The notes: generated from the sequence alone by a model not told the origin. Numbered from the stretch's first letter, positions 34,225-44,301 are shown. The stretch: 64,000 bases of DNA from Flavobacterium denitrificans DSM 15936 (GCF_000425445.1 NZ_AUDL01000012.1:124001-188000), one strand, 5' to 3'. Program-made: numbers and translations.

Positions 34225-36519
34225 CTATTCATAATAAAGTTGAGAAGCATTTATTTCTTCTTTCTTCTGGTCTTCCTTCTGTATAAAACAATTTAAAGTT
34301 GTGCCACCGGTTAAATCAAAATAACTGATATTGATTTTATGAAAACCTTTTTCTAGTTTAACAGCTCCGTAAGCTTCATTTGCCCAATGAATGTTATCAT
34401 TATCAACGATTAACTCATCATCAATAAAAAGCTTTGATCCGTCGTCTGAAAGCGTCGAAAAGGTATAATTTCCAGTTTCTGGGATAAAGATGTATCCGCT
34501 GAATTTTAAGCCGATATAGCGCTCTAATTTCGTTTTCCATTTTTCAGCACTTATTTTTCCTTCCAAAATTCCTGAAGAAACAGGTTTTGAAAGTTCTAAA
34601 TCTTGAACTTGAGAAAAGTTTCCAGTAAAATATTCATATTTCAAACCATTTTTCGTTGGTTGAATGGCTAAAGTTGGTTTCAAATCAGGATTTTGAATGA
34701 TAATTTTATTGATAGAGCTTCTTTTGCCATTTTCACTAATTTGAATTGTTTTGATAATTCGATATTCTCCTTTTGGAACATTTATCGTCACTGGGTTTTG
34801 ATACATGTTTGCCGTTTCATCAGGATTATAGCCATCAATTGTATAGAATATTTTTCCGTTTTTGATGGTTGGTTTTAAATCCAAAATATATTTTGATGCA
34901 ATTGAAGCGGTTTCATCTGCACCAAAAGGTGTTGGAACTTTGTATAATCGATTTTGCAATTCTAATTTTTCTAAATGATAAGGTAGTTGATGCTGAACAA
35001 AATGATTGTAATTTTTGTTTTTCGGTTCTGTCCATGAAATTTCTGCCAAAGCAAACAGTCGCGGATAAAGCATATAATTTAATTTTGCAGGATTCGTCAA
35101 ATATTCCGACCAAAGATTGGCTTGAACTCCAATGATATATTTCTGTTCTTCAGCCGATAAACTGTCGACTGGAGTTGGGTTGTAATGGTATACTTTTTCT
35201 AAAGTGCTCAATCTCCCAACGGTAAGCGGTTCGTTTGGCGAATAACCTTGATTGTAGTCAAAATAAACGGTTGATTCGGGAGTCATTACGACTGGATGTT
35301 TCAGTTTTGCAGCATGAATTCCGCCCGATTCTCCTCTCCAAGACATCACCGCTGCGTTTGGTGCCAAGCCGCCTTCTAGGATTTCATCCCAGCCAAAAAT
35401 TTGTCTTCCGTTGGCATTTAAGAATTTTTCAATTCTTTTGATGAAATAACTCTGCAATTCATGTTCGTCTTTTAAACTTAAATCTTTGATTCTTTTTTGA
35501 CAATTCGGGCAAGCTTTCCATCTTGTTTTTGGGCATTCGTCTCCGCCAATATGAATGTTCTTGCTTGGGAATAATGCCATAACTTCAGTTAAAACATCTT
35601 CCAGGAAAGTAAAAGTTTCGTCTTTTCCTGCGCAAAAAACATCTTCAAAAACGCCCCAAGATTCTACGACTTTATAATTTCGGTCTGGAAAACAAGCCAG
35701 ATTTGGATAAGCAGTTACAGCAGCTGAAGCATGTCCTGGCATTTCGATTTCTGGAATAACATTCACATAATTGTCTTCGGCAAATTTGACAACTTCCTTA
35801 ATTTCTTCTTGAGTATAAAATCCTCCGTGTGGATTTCCGTCGAAGAAAAAAGGTGTTCTTTCAAATTTATTTCCTACTAAAGTCTGATTTCGTTTTGAAC
35901 CAATTTTGGTCAGTTTTGGATATTTTTTGATCTCAATTCTCCAGCCCTGATCGTCTGTCAAGTGCCAATGAAAGTTGTTTAATTTATAGCTGGACATTTG
36001 TGTAATAAAATCTTTTATAACATCAATAGAGAAAAAATGACGGCAGACGTCTAAATGCAGGCCTCGGTAAGAATATCGGGGTTGATCTTCGATGATTAGG
36101 CACGGAATTTTAATTTCTGTCCCTGAAGGTTTGTTCGGAAGAAGTTGCAACAAAGATTGAACGGCATAAAAAAGGCCTTCTTCTTGTCCTTCGATCCTGA
36201 TTTTGTTGGAAGTGATTTCAATTTTATAACCTTCTTTTGATGAAAGATTTTTGCTTGAGTCAAATTCGATTTTGATATTTGATTTTTTTGAGGAAGCAGA
36301 AATGTTCAAAGCCGATTCTAAAATTTTAGCCGATCTTAATTCCTTTTCGCTGTAATTTTTGTTTTTAAAATTAATATGAACTTTTCCATTTATCCGAATA
36401 GTATCTCCAGTTAGTTTGAAAAAATTTGGAGCAGGAATAATAGAGTTGTTCTGCTGAAAATTTTGGGAATTTCCGTTGAAATAAAAAAGTACAAAAAATA
36501 AAAAAAGGAATTTTTTCAT
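34225..36519 (-). CDS. beta-N-acetylhexosaminidase, GH20 with C-terminal PA14-like domain
   Basis: 764 aa, exported (signal peptide MKKFLFLFFVLFYFNGNSQ). Domain order: GH20 N-terminal domain (about 25-140), GH20 catalytic barrel (about 146-500; RGLHLDVCRHFF, NNFHWHLTDDQGWRIEIK, catalytic pair Asp327-Glu328 in HIGGDECPKTRW), a chitobiase/hexosaminidase C-terminal beta domain, and a PA14-like carbohydrate-binding domain (about 625-755; GYIFIPETGNYTFSTLSDDG, LFIDDELIVDND). Removes terminal GlcNAc or GalNAc residues from glycans. It stands divergent from a DeoR regulator that may control it. Confidence 0.93.
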   Translation of the reverse strand: MKKFLFLFFVLFYFNGNSQNFQQNNSIIPAPNFFKLTGDTIRINGKVHINFKNKNYSEKELRSAKILESALNISASSKKSNIKIEFDSSKNLSSKEGYKIEITSNKIRIEGQEEGLFYAVQSLLQLLPNKPSGTEIKIPCLIIEDQPRYSYRGLHLDVCRHFFSIDVIKDFITQMSSYKLNNFHWHLTDDQGWRIEIKKYPKLTKIGSKRNQTLVGNKFERTPFFFDGNPHGGFYTQEEIKEVVKFAEDNYVNVIPEIEMPGHASAAVTAYPNLACFPDRNYKVVESWGVFEDVFCAGKDETFTFLEDVLTEVMALFPSKNIHIGGDECPKTRWKACPNCQKRIKDLSLKDEHELQSYFIKRIEKFLNANGRQIFGWDEILEGGLAPNAAVMSWRGESGGIHAAKLKHPVVMTPESTVYFDYNQGYSPNEPLTVGRLSTLEKVYHYNPTPVDSLSAEEQKYIIGVQANLWSEYLTNPAKLNYMLYPRLFALAEISWTEPKNKNYNHFVQHQLPYHLEKLELQNRLYKVPTPFGADETASIASKYILDLKPTIKNGKIFYTIDGYNPDETANMYQNPVTINVPKGEYRIIKTIQISENGKRSSINKIIIQNPDLKPTLAIQPTKNGLKYEYFTGNFSQVQDLELSKPVSSGILEGKISAEKWKTKLERYIGLKFSGYIFIPETGNYTFSTLSDDGSKLFIDDELIVDNDNIHWANEAYGAVKLEKGFHKINISYFDLTGGTTLNCFIQKEDQKKEEINASQLYYE

Positions 36520-36646
36520 AAGAGAAAAACTTTAGATTTTTATTAAAAAGAAGTTTTAAAGATATGCAAATGGTTTGAAAACTTGATTGTTGAGTTTTTT
36601 ATGGCAGGACAACTTTTGAATTGAAGGAATTGTTTGTCGAAATGTT

Positions 36647-36654
36647 TATTTTTG
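36647..36654 (+). promoter_or_regulatory. -7 box of the DeoR-family gene
   Basis: TATTTTTG, exact TAnnTTTG match, 24 bases before the ATG at 36678. It excludes the earlier in-frame TTG at 36621 as the start. Confidence 0.5.
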
Positions 36655-36677
36655 TAAGTAGAAAAAAAATAAATGGC

Positions 36678-37454
36678 ATGAGTACTGAAAATGAAGTTTT
36701 AAATTACAGCAAAGAAGAACGCAAAAATCATATTCTGAAAGAAATCAATTTACATACGCGCGTAAGTTTTGAGACTCTTTCTGCAAAACTTGGCGTTTCT
36801 GAAGATACTGTTAGACGTGATATAAATGAATTAGACGCTGAATCGCTTTTGATTAAAGTAAAAGGTGGTGCAATGACTAAAGGATATCACTATTCTTCAT
36901 CGAATCAAACTTATGCGGTTGAGGCAAAACAAGTCATTGCACAGAAAGCGGTTGGTCTTCTTCATGACGGAATGGTTTTGGTTGTGGATGGCGGAACTAC
37001 GATTCGAGAATTTATCCGTTTGATTCCGAATGATCTTAATTTGACTGTTTTTACGATTACTGCTTTAACAGCTGTACAACTTTTGGATAAACCGAATATC
37101 AAAACCATTATGATTGGCGGAAGCATTTCTTCTTATAGCCAAATGTGTATAAGCGGAGAAACTTTTCATCAGTTAGCTAACATAAAAGCCGATCTATTGG
37201 TTTTAGGAACGAATGCTTTGGATGTAGACGGCGGTTATTCGGATTCTGATTGGGAAACGGTTCAGGTTAAAAAAGCAATGATTCAGGCTTCTAAAAAAAC
37301 AGCAGTTTTAACGATTACTGAAAAACTGAATACCGTTCTTAAAATGAAAATTGCGAGTTTGTCTGACGTGAATTATGTAATTACTGAAGAAGAGCCAACG
37401 CATGAAAAATTGCAACCTTATAAAAAAGCGGTTCCGAGTTTGGTGGTGATCTAA
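36678..37454 (+). CDS. DeoR/GlpR-family transcriptional regulator
   Basis: 258 aa. N-terminal winged helix (about 12-65; RKNHILKEINLHTRVSFETLSAKLGVSEDTVRRDI in pattern, with the classic SEDTVRRDINEL recognition helix) and a DeoR sugar-phosphate sensing domain (VVDGGTTIREFIRL, LTVFTITALTAVQLL, MIGGSISSYSQMCISGE, ADLLVLGTNALD). Start chosen after the -7 box at 36647. Divergent orientation to the GH20 hexosaminidase suggests control of amino-sugar use, with an amino-sugar phosphate as effector; this is inference. Confidence 0.9.
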   Translation: MSTENEVLNYSKEERKNHILKEINLHTRVSFETLSAKLGVSEDTVRRDINELDAESLLIKVKGGAMTKGYHYSSSNQTYAVEAKQVIAQKAVGLLHDGMVLVVDGGTTIREFIRLIPNDLNLTVFTITALTAVQLLDKPNIKTIMIGGSISSYSQMCISGETFHQLANIKADLLVLGTNALDVDGGYSDSDWETVQVKKAMIQASKKTAVLTITEKLNTVLKMKIASLSDVNYVITEEEPTHEKLQPYKKAVPSLVVI

Positions 37455-37492
37455 TTTTTAAATTGTTTTTGACTTCATATCTATTATAAAAA

Positions 37493-38263
37493 ATGAAAAT
37501 TGCGTTAATCCAAACCGATCTCTATTGGGAAAATCCTTCTAAAAACCGAGAAAACTTTGATTTGAAAATCAATGAAATTACTTCGGAGGTAAATATGATT
37601 GTGCTTCCTGAAATGTTTTCGACTGGGTTTACGATGAATGCTTCGGCTATTGCAGAAACAATGCATGGCGAAACAATTGAATGGATGAAATTGAAGGCAA
37701 AACAAAAAAATGCTGCAATAACTGGAAGCGTTGTCATTACAGAAAACGGAAAATTCTACAATCGAATGTTGTTTGTTTTTCCATCAGGAGAAGTGCAATA
37801 TTACGATAAACGTCATTTGTTTACATTGGCTGGAGAAAATCAATCGTATACTGCGGGTACTGAAAAAGTAATCGTGAATTATTTAGATTGGAAAATTTGT
37901 CTGCAGGTTTGTTACGATCTTAGATTTCCGGTTTTCGCCCGAAATGTCGAAAATTACGATTTACTTATTTATGTTGCCAATTGGCCAAAAGTGCGCACCA
38001 ATGCTTGGGATGCGTTGCTTAAAGCGCGAGCAATCGAAAATTTAAGCTATGCAATTGGCGTTAACAGGCTTGGTCTTGACGCCAATAATTATGAACACAT
38101 AGGCCATTCGCAGGCAGTTGATTTTTTAGGACATTATATTCTTGAACCACAAGAAACAGCTGGTGTTTTTGTGGTTGAATTGGATAAAGATAAAATGATG
38201 GAAACTCGAAAAAAACTTGATTTTTTAAGTGATCAAGATGTTTTTGAGATTAAGATTTCGTAG
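37493..38263 (+). CDS. nitrilase-superfamily amidohydrolase (omega-amidase, YafV-like)
   Basis: 256 aa, the same length as E. coli YafV. The Glu-Lys-Cys triad is visible: E40 in MIVLPEMFSTGF, K106 in YDKRHLF, C140 in LQVCYDLRFP. The substrate loop matches YafV/Nit2 omega-amidases (hydrolysis of 2-oxoglutaramate-type amides, metabolite repair) better than nitrilases. 38 bases after the DeoR gene; convergent with the Coa1-like gene, whose stop is 5 bases away. Confidence 0.88.
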   Translation: MKIALIQTDLYWENPSKNRENFDLKINEITSEVNMIVLPEMFSTGFTMNASAIAETMHGETIEWMKLKAKQKNAAITGSVVITENGKFYNRMLFVFPSGEVQYYDKRHLFTLAGENQSYTAGTEKVIVNYLDWKICLQVCYDLRFPVFARNVENYDLLIYVANWPKVRTNAWDALLKARAIENLSYAIGVNRLGLDANNYEHIGHSQAVDFLGHYILEPQETAGVFVVELDKDKMMETRKKLDFLSDQDVFEIKIS

Positions 38264-38268
38264 TTTTT

Positions 38269-38706
38269 TCAAGGTTTTGCAAAAACAGAAATTTCTTTAT
38301 TTGGATTTTTGGTTCGGATCACGATTTTTTGATAATCCCATTGAGAACTTTTTCTAGTTGCGTAAATATCTAATTTCGCCTGTTTTTTATCGCCATTTAT
38401 CCTAATCGATAAATTGACAGAATTATTATTATTCGTATACGAAGTATTGCCTTCTAAAATGGCTAATTTGTCGATTGATCCAATTTTTCCAATTGTTTTT
38501 AAAACAGTAGCGTCTTTGTTTGCAATTTGTATTGCTTTCTCATAAAGAATATCTTCTTTTAAAGCACTTACAGTATCGGCTAAACCATTTTTAGAATTGG
38601 CATTCAATAAAATGATGAAAAGGAATATTGCTAAAAAAACAATAAGACTAATCCGTGTCCAATTCTTTTTGAGCCAACTTTTTTCAATAATCAGATCGTT
38701 ATCCAT
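38269..38706 (-). CDS. Coa1/Tim21-like membrane-anchored protein
   Basis: 145 aa. A single transmembrane segment (about residues 18-34, ISLIVFLAIFLFIILL) follows a short cytoplasmic N-terminus; the rest is a small alpha/beta domain ending WDYQKIVIRTKNPNKEI, the pattern of the Coa1 (cytochrome oxidase assembly factor 1)/Tim21 family. Role in bacteria is not established. 17 bases after the Ig-like lipoprotein gene, so co-transcribed. Confidence 0.6.
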   Translation of the reverse strand: MDNDLIIEKSWLKKNWTRISLIVFLAIFLFIILLNANSKNGLADTVSALKEDILYEKAIQIANKDATVLKTIGKIGSIDKLAILEGNTSYTNNNNSVNLSIRINGDKKQAKLDIYATRKSSQWDYQKIVIRTKNPNKEISVFAKP

Positions 38707-38723
38707 TTTTTTAAGTTAAAAAA

Positions 38724-40412
38724 TTAGAAAGCTTTCCGTTTCTTTTCAGCCTCTTTTAGTTTCTTTTTGTCATCTCGTTTCTCGACTTCAGGACTAAAAG
38801 GAATGCTTAAATCAATTGCTTGATCGACATCCCAATTGGCACGGACATCGACTTCTTTTTGGAAATAAAAGACTTCTTCTGCATATGTTTTGTTTAAGAA
38901 ACTTCCAGTGTCATAAATTTTGTTTTTATTGTCATCGTAAATCACACGCACTGTAAAGGCTTCTGGTTCCAGTAAATTGAATTCTATTTTTGTATTTCCT
39001 TCAGAATATTCGCTTGCAATCACTTTATCGCCTTTTTTATTGGTGATTTCAACAATAATCGGAAAGCGTTTTACATTTTGAAGATTTAAGACAAAGTTTC
39101 CATAATCTTCAACTTCCTTTGTGGTCAGTTTGTAAGACAAAGTATCGTTTGATTTTTCGTAAAAATCAGTCAAGGCGCCAGGCATTAACGTGATACGGTA
39201 TTTTTCTAATGGCTCTTTTTTGAAATCGAAATACAATTTCTGCTCAAATTCATCGTATTCTGTTGTATAATTTACGGCAACTGAATCTTTGTTAACCAAA
39301 GAAATTTTCGATTTATCAAATTTCACTAAAGGTGTTTCAGATTCAAGCGTAAATCGTTCTCTAAAATTAAGAATGCCGCTTTGGACCGCTTTGATATTCA
39401 GCGTGTCTTTTTTCAGGTCTTTAATTTTGAAAGAGAATTTCTTGTCATAGTTTTCGGCATTAACTTCCAAAGAAAGCGAATCAGTTTTTATTGGCTTATA
39501 CCAAACTTGAAGCGAATCCTTTTTAGGAAATTGCGTTACAATGGTTTCTAGGGTTTCAGTGTGGTTTTTAAGCGTAATTTTAGGTTTTAAAACCTTGAAA
39601 TTCTGTTTTCCATCATACGGAAGATATAATCTGTTTCCAGATGCCTGAATTGGTTTGAATGTTTTTAAAGGCAAAGTTTCCTTGAATAATTCCAATTCAA
39701 AAATAGTGTCATTCGGAACCGTAATCGGATGTTTTATAAAGCCAATTTTGTCATCTTTTGGGTTGTATTTATTGTTGCCTGATTTGTCTTTCATGGCAAC
39801 TAAAAGATATTTTCCTGCCTTTAAATTTTCTAATTTAAAAGTGCGTAAACTGTCCAGTGTATTCGTAATATATCTTGGAAAATCTTTATAAACCACAGAA
39901 TCTCTGTATTGATCGTTAACTTCATAAAGCATAACAGAAACAAAATTGTCGACATATTTGTCATAAGAATCTTTGATGATTCCTGAAACAGAAAGCGAAT
40001 CAATATAAGGTCCAGTTGAAAAAACGTATTTGAACTGATTGATAGCATTTCCTTCATTATTATCAGCAATACTTTGTCCAAAATTCATGCTGTACGTTGT
40101 ATTTGGCTGTAAAGTATCTTTGATTTTTATGCTGATATATTTGCTTACAGTTGTAGGCAATATAAGCGGTTCATGCTTCATAGGAGGTGAAATAATCAGC
40201 TGTTTGTTTAGGTTTTTCAGCTTTATATATTCGTCAAAAGTCAAAATGATTTCATCTCCTTTAAAATTAGTGCTGAAATTCTCAGGAGTACTTGATCGCA
40301 AAACAGGAGCAAGCGTGTCTTTTAATCCGCCTGTAATGCTGCCTCTTTTGGCACAGCTCATCATTAAAAATACCAATAAAAGTGAAATGTATTTGAGAGT
40401 GTTTTTCAACAT
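38724..40412 (-). CDS. exported lipoprotein with N-terminal Ig-like (Big_5) domain
   Basis: 562 aa from the ATG at 40412, which gives a lipoprotein signal ending in the lipobox LMMSC; the longer GTG start at 40436 adds eight polar residues before it. An Ig-like domain of the Big_5 type covers about residues 30-145 (LAPVLRSSTPEN, GDEIILTFDEYIKLKN, LQPNTTYSMNFG). The rest is beta-rich, with a basic C-terminal tail (KRDDKKKLKEAEKKRK). Probably a surface or periplasmic lipoprotein; function unknown. Confidence 0.8.
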   Translation of the reverse strand: MLKNTLKYISLLLVFLMMSCAKRGSITGGLKDTLAPVLRSSTPENFSTNFKGDEIILTFDEYIKLKNLNKQLIISPPMKHEPLILPTTVSKYISIKIKDTLQPNTTYSMNFGQSIADNNEGNAINQFKYVFSTGPYIDSLSVSGIIKDSYDKYVDNFVSVMLYEVNDQYRDSVVYKDFPRYITNTLDSLRTFKLENLKAGKYLLVAMKDKSGNNKYNPKDDKIGFIKHPITVPNDTIFELELFKETLPLKTFKPIQASGNRLYLPYDGKQNFKVLKPKITLKNHTETLETIVTQFPKKDSLQVWYKPIKTDSLSLEVNAENYDKKFSFKIKDLKKDTLNIKAVQSGILNFRERFTLESETPLVKFDKSKISLVNKDSVAVNYTTEYDEFEQKLYFDFKKEPLEKYRITLMPGALTDFYEKSNDTLSYKLTTKEVEDYGNFVLNLQNVKRFPIIVEITNKKGDKVIASEYSEGNTKIEFNLLEPEAFTVRVIYDDNKNKIYDTGSFLNKTYAEEVFYFQKEVDVRANWDVDQAIDLSIPFSPEVEKRDDKKKLKEAEKKRKAF

Positions 40413-40532
40413 AATCGTTTTTGAATTTGATTGCACAAAATAACGATTATATTTGCTTTAATCGAAATTTTTTATCTATTTATTAGGATTTCCAAATTTT
40501 GAATTCACTGTATTTTTATGGTAATATTTTCT

Positions 40533-40540
40533 TACTTTTG
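40533..40540 (+). promoter_or_regulatory. -7 box upstream of the 40566 lipoprotein gene
   Basis: TACTTTTG, exact TAnnTTTG match, 25 bases before the TTG start. No clear -33 element. Confidence 0.45.
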
Positions 40541-40565
40541 ACTAAAAATGTAATATTACTCCGTT

Positions 40566-41570
40566 TTGTTTAAAAGATATTTTTGGATTTCAATCTTCCT
40601 TTTGCTGACAGCTTGCAGTAAAAATGACAAACCTATAGTCGCTTTTTATTACTGGAAAACCAATTTGAAATTTTCAGAAACAGAAAAAGAAGTTCTAACA
40701 GACAACAATGTAGGTAAACTTTATATTCGATATTTTGATATAGGGCTTCATCCAGAAACACAAGCTCCGATTCCTATAAGTCCGATTCATTTCAAAGAGA
40801 ATATGCAGTATTTTGAGATTGTTCCGGTGGTTTTTATTCAGAATAAAGTAATGCTTGAACCAAAACTTGATGTCTCAGATTTAGCCAAAAAGACAATCGG
40901 TTTGATTGATGAGATAAACAGCAAGAACAAACTAAACTGCACACAAATTCAGATTGATTGTGATTGGACTTTAAAAAGTAAAGAACATTATCTTGAGTTT
41001 ATTGAACAGATTAAGAAACTTTCAAAGAAAAAACTTTCAGCTACCATTAGGCTTCATCAGGTAAAATATTTTGAGAAAACAAAAATTCCGAATGTTGATT
41101 CGGGTGTTTTAATGTTTTATAACATGGGAAGTATCGCGCCGGATTCGCTAAATTCCATTTATAACCGAGAAATTTCAGGAAAATATCTTTCCAGCTTAAA
41201 AAAATATCCGCTTCATCTGGATTATGCGCTTCCAATTTATTCTTGGGTAATTCATATTCGAGATCAAAAGGTTTTGGGGCTTCGATCAAAATTAAATTTT
41301 AGAGCGCTTAAGAAAGATAAAAATTTTGTACAGATTAGTCCAGTTTTTTTTAAAGTCAGACAATCTAATTATAAAAATGGGGTTTATTATGAAGAAAATG
41401 ATTTGCTTAAAATTGAAGCAATTTCTTCAGAAAATTTAAGAAATATGGCTGAAGATTTGAACGAAAATACCACTCAGCCACCAAGAGAAATACTATTTTA
41501 CGATTTAGACGAATTCAATTTAAAAAATTATGAAAAGAATATTTTCAAACAAATTATTTCTGTTTTTTAG
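40566..41570 (+). CDS. lipoprotein of unknown function, possible TIM-barrel fold
   Basis: 334 aa, TTG start giving a lipoprotein signal with lipobox LLTAC at about residue 17. The mature protein alternates beta strands and helices (PIVAFYYWKT, NVGKLYIRYFDIG, CTQIQIDCDWT, KKLSATIRLHQV, GVLMFYNMGS, HLDYALPIYSW), which suggests a barrel like glycosidase-type proteins; acidic residues sit at strand ends (D in QIDCDW). I do not recognise the family with certainty. Its last 41 bases overlap the next gene in another frame, so the two are translationally linked. Confidence 0.7.
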   Translation: MFKRYFWISIFLLLTACSKNDKPIVAFYYWKTNLKFSETEKEVLTDNNVGKLYIRYFDIGLHPETQAPIPISPIHFKENMQYFEIVPVVFIQNKVMLEPKLDVSDLAKKTIGLIDEINSKNKLNCTQIQIDCDWTLKSKEHYLEFIEQIKKLSKKKLSATIRLHQVKYFEKTKIPNVDSGVLMFYNMGSIAPDSLNSIYNREISGKYLSSLKKYPLHLDYALPIYSWVIHIRDQKVLGLRSKLNFRALKKDKNFVQISPVFFKVRQSNYKNGVYYEENDLLKIEAISSENLRNMAEDLNENTTQPPREILFYDLDEFNLKNYEKNIFKQIISVF

Positions 41571-43887
41571 CGCAGGACTACTTTCGATTTACGGTGTGAT
41601 TTATGCATGTGCCGGTGGAGACGATTGGGATTTTTTTGGGTATAATTCGAATTTCACACCTGAAACTTTTGCTGATAAATCCTATTCGCCGCTTTTTTTG
41701 TCTAGTTCAATTTTTTATGGAATTGAATTTGATACCGAGCACAATTCCCGATTTAATAAAAACATAAAATCAGATTGGGCTTCCTACTTAAAAGGAAAAG
41801 CAGATACTACAACTGTGAATTATTTTTTAATTGGAGATGAAAAGCCTCGTTATTATTCTGATGATAAAAATGTAATTAAAAATAAAGAAGAAATTGCGGA
41901 TCTTCATGTTTTTTATAAGAATAAAAAAGAGAATAAAACTTCTCAAAAGTGGGGTAAAAAATGGAATCTGAAAGATGATAAAATTAAGAGTTTTATTGAG
42001 TTTTTGTATTTGGCTCAAAAAATAGAAACGGTTTCTATTGGCGAAGATTATTGGAGTTATGATCCTGTTGTGGCAAAAACGTTTAATGATTCAAAAATGA
42101 TTCAGTCGATTGAGAATGTTTATAATACGACTGCTGATCCGTTTTTGAAAAACAGATATTGGTTCTTGACCATGAAGGCTCGTTTTTATAGCAATGATAA
42201 ACAAAAAGCAATTGATTTTTTTAATAAAACAGAAAGCTCTGTCGCTAAAAATACATTGTATTATCGTGCATTGAGTTATGTTGCAGGAATTAATTACAAG
42301 CAGAAAAAATATGCTGTTTCAAATTATCTGTATGCGAAAATCTTTGATAAATGTCCTGAATTGCGTGTGGTGACGGCGTATAGTTTTCACCCAAAAAATG
42401 AATCAGATTGGACAAAATCTTTGGCAATGGCAAAAGATAGTAAAGAGAAAGCAGCGCTTTGGGCAATTCATGGATTTTATAAAGATGAAAAACAGGCAAT
42501 CGAAAAAATTTACGAATTAGATCCAAAAAGTGAACATTTGAATTATCTCGCAACTAGATTGGTTAACATACAAGAGCGCACCATAAATAATTCATTTAAG
42601 CAAGAGTCCGGAGAGAATCTGCCAGTGAAAATCCAGACTGTTGCCGAAAATAAAACTGAAAATCTATCTAAACTAAATAATAATGCCTTTGCATTGGTTG
42701 CTAAAATAGCAAATGCTGGAAATACGCAAAAACCTTATTTGTGGGATTTGTCTCTGGGGTATCTGCAAACCTTAAAAGGGGAATATTCAAACGCTGATAA
42801 AAGTTTTGACAAAGCTGAAAAGACGCTTCCTAAAACAGAACTGGCTGGATATCAAATCAGATTGCTTCGTTTTGTAAACAATTTAAGCAAGATTGATAAG
42901 TTGACGGATAAAAATGAAAAAACAATAATTGCAGACTTGAATTGGCTCTATTACGAGCTTCCAAAAACGTATAAAGGACAAGAATTTCGCTATCAAAATG
43001 CTTCTTCTTGGAGCAAAAGTTATTTGTCGACTCTTTATAGAGAAAAAGGAGATTTGGTAATGGCTGAAATTTTTGGCGAATCACGTTACAGTTATTGGAA
43101 CGACGGGAATTCGTTTTATGATAATGAGAAGAATTTATTGGCTATAAAAAGCTTTTTGGAAAAATCGAATAAAAGTGAAATTGAAAAAACAGGTGCGGGA
43201 ATTTATAGTTTGAAATTAAAAGACATTAATAATTTTCAGGCAGTTCAGGCGACTTTCAAAAATAAAATTCCAGAAGCAATTGCGTTTTTGAAGCAAACTG
43301 ATTCGGTTCAATACTATAAATTTCTAGGAAATCCGTTTAACGGAAATATAAAAGATTGTCATGATTGCGAACACGCTGCATATCAAAAAAGAAAATATAC
43401 CTATATGGATTTTTTGACAACGATAAAATCGATGCAGGATAAATTGGCTCAAAAAGAAGATGTTTACACAAACAGTCTTTTGTTAGGAAATGCGTTTTAT
43501 AATATTTCACATTTTGGAAACGGAAGAACTTTTTATGAGAATAACATTGTTGGGTATGGCTCAAGTCCGTACTCGTTTAGAAGTACAATGAAAGAGATGA
43601 TTACAAATAATTCGGTTTCGAAAATGTATTATCAAAAAGCTTTTGAAGCGGCTTTAAATAAAGAACAAAAAGCAAAATGTTTGTTTCTGATTTCGAAATG
43701 CGAAAGAAACGAGTACTACAATAAAAAATACAATAGCATTAATAATTATTGGGAAATTCAAGATGATAAAATTAATTTTATCGCTTGGAATTCGTTTAAG
43801 GCTTTAAGAAAAGACTATTCGGATACAAAATATTATCAGGATGTGATTGCAGAATGTGGTTACTTTAATACATATGTAAACCAATAA
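41530..43887 (+). CDS. large exported protein of unknown function, helical-repeat-like
   Basis: 785 aa. N-terminal signal segment (KLFLFFSAGLLSIYGVIYA) followed by CAGGDDWDFFGYNSNFTPE, a striking conserved-looking start. The middle (about 160-520) is rich in short amphipathic helices resembling TPR/Sel1 units (for example NYLYAKIFDKCPEL, GEYSNADKSFDKAEKTLPKTEL). A CHDCEHAAY segment (two Cys, one His) lies near residue 610. No family recognised. It starts inside the end of the lipoprotein gene at 40566, so the pair probably acts together at the cell surface or periplasm. Confidence 0.75.
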   Translation: MKRIFSNKLFLFFSAGLLSIYGVIYACAGGDDWDFFGYNSNFTPETFADKSYSPLFLSSSIFYGIEFDTEHNSRFNKNIKSDWASYLKGKADTTTVNYFLIGDEKPRYYSDDKNVIKNKEEIADLHVFYKNKKENKTSQKWGKKWNLKDDKIKSFIEFLYLAQKIETVSIGEDYWSYDPVVAKTFNDSKMIQSIENVYNTTADPFLKNRYWFLTMKARFYSNDKQKAIDFFNKTESSVAKNTLYYRALSYVAGINYKQKKYAVSNYLYAKIFDKCPELRVVTAYSFHPKNESDWTKSLAMAKDSKEKAALWAIHGFYKDEKQAIEKIYELDPKSEHLNYLATRLVNIQERTINNSFKQESGENLPVKIQTVAENKTENLSKLNNNAFALVAKIANAGNTQKPYLWDLSLGYLQTLKGEYSNADKSFDKAEKTLPKTELAGYQIRLLRFVNNLSKIDKLTDKNEKTIIADLNWLYYELPKTYKGQEFRYQNASSWSKSYLSTLYREKGDLVMAEIFGESRYSYWNDGNSFYDNEKNLLAIKSFLEKSNKSEIEKTGAGIYSLKLKDINNFQAVQATFKNKIPEAIAFLKQTDSVQYYKFLGNPFNGNIKDCHDCEHAAYQKRKYTYMDFLTTIKSMQDKLAQKEDVYTNSLLLGNAFYNISHFGNGRTFYENNIVGYGSSPYSFRSTMKEMITNNSVSKMYYQKAFEAALNKEQKAKCLFLISKCERNEYYNKKYNSINNYWEIQDDKINFIAWNSFKALRKDYSDTKYYQDVIAECGYFNTYVNQ

Positions 43888-43896
43888 AATAAAAGA

Positions 43897-44301
43897 ATGG
43901 TAAATAAAATAGAGCATATTGGGATTGCAGTAAAAAATATGGACGATGCAAATGTGTTGTTCGAAAAGCTATTAGGTGTTCCTTCTTATAAAGAAGAAGC
44001 TGTTGAGGGCGAAGGTGTTTTGACTTCGTTTTTTCAAACGGGAGTCAATAAAATTGAACTTTTGATGGCAACAAATCCAGAAAGTCCGATTGCAAAATTT
44101 TTGGAAAAAAAAGGCGAAGGGATTCACCACATCGCATTTGACGTTGATGATATTTATGCTGAAATTGCTCGTTTGAAAAACGAAGGTTTTGCGCTTATAA
44201 ATGAAGTTCCGAAGAAAGGTGCCGACAATAAATTGGTAGTTTTTCTTCATCCGAAGAACAGTAATGGCGTTCTAGTAGAGCTTTGTCAAGAAATAAAATA
44301 A
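43897..44301 (+). CDS. mce: methylmalonyl-CoA epimerase
   Basis: 134 aa vicinal-oxygen-chelate fold protein. Metal ligands are in place: His in KIEHIGIAVKNMDDA, His in GEGIHHIAFDVDDI and Glu in NGVLVELCQ; the IELLMATNPESPIAKFL segment is typical of Mce. It interconverts R- and S-methylmalonyl-CoA in propionyl-CoA metabolism. 9 bases after the 785-aa gene. Confidence 0.92.
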   Translation: MVNKIEHIGIAVKNMDDANVLFEKLLGVPSYKEEAVEGEGVLTSFFQTGVNKIELLMATNPESPIAKFLEKKGEGIHHIAFDVDDIYAEIARLKNEGFALINEVPKKGADNKLVVFLHPKNSNGVLVELCQEIK

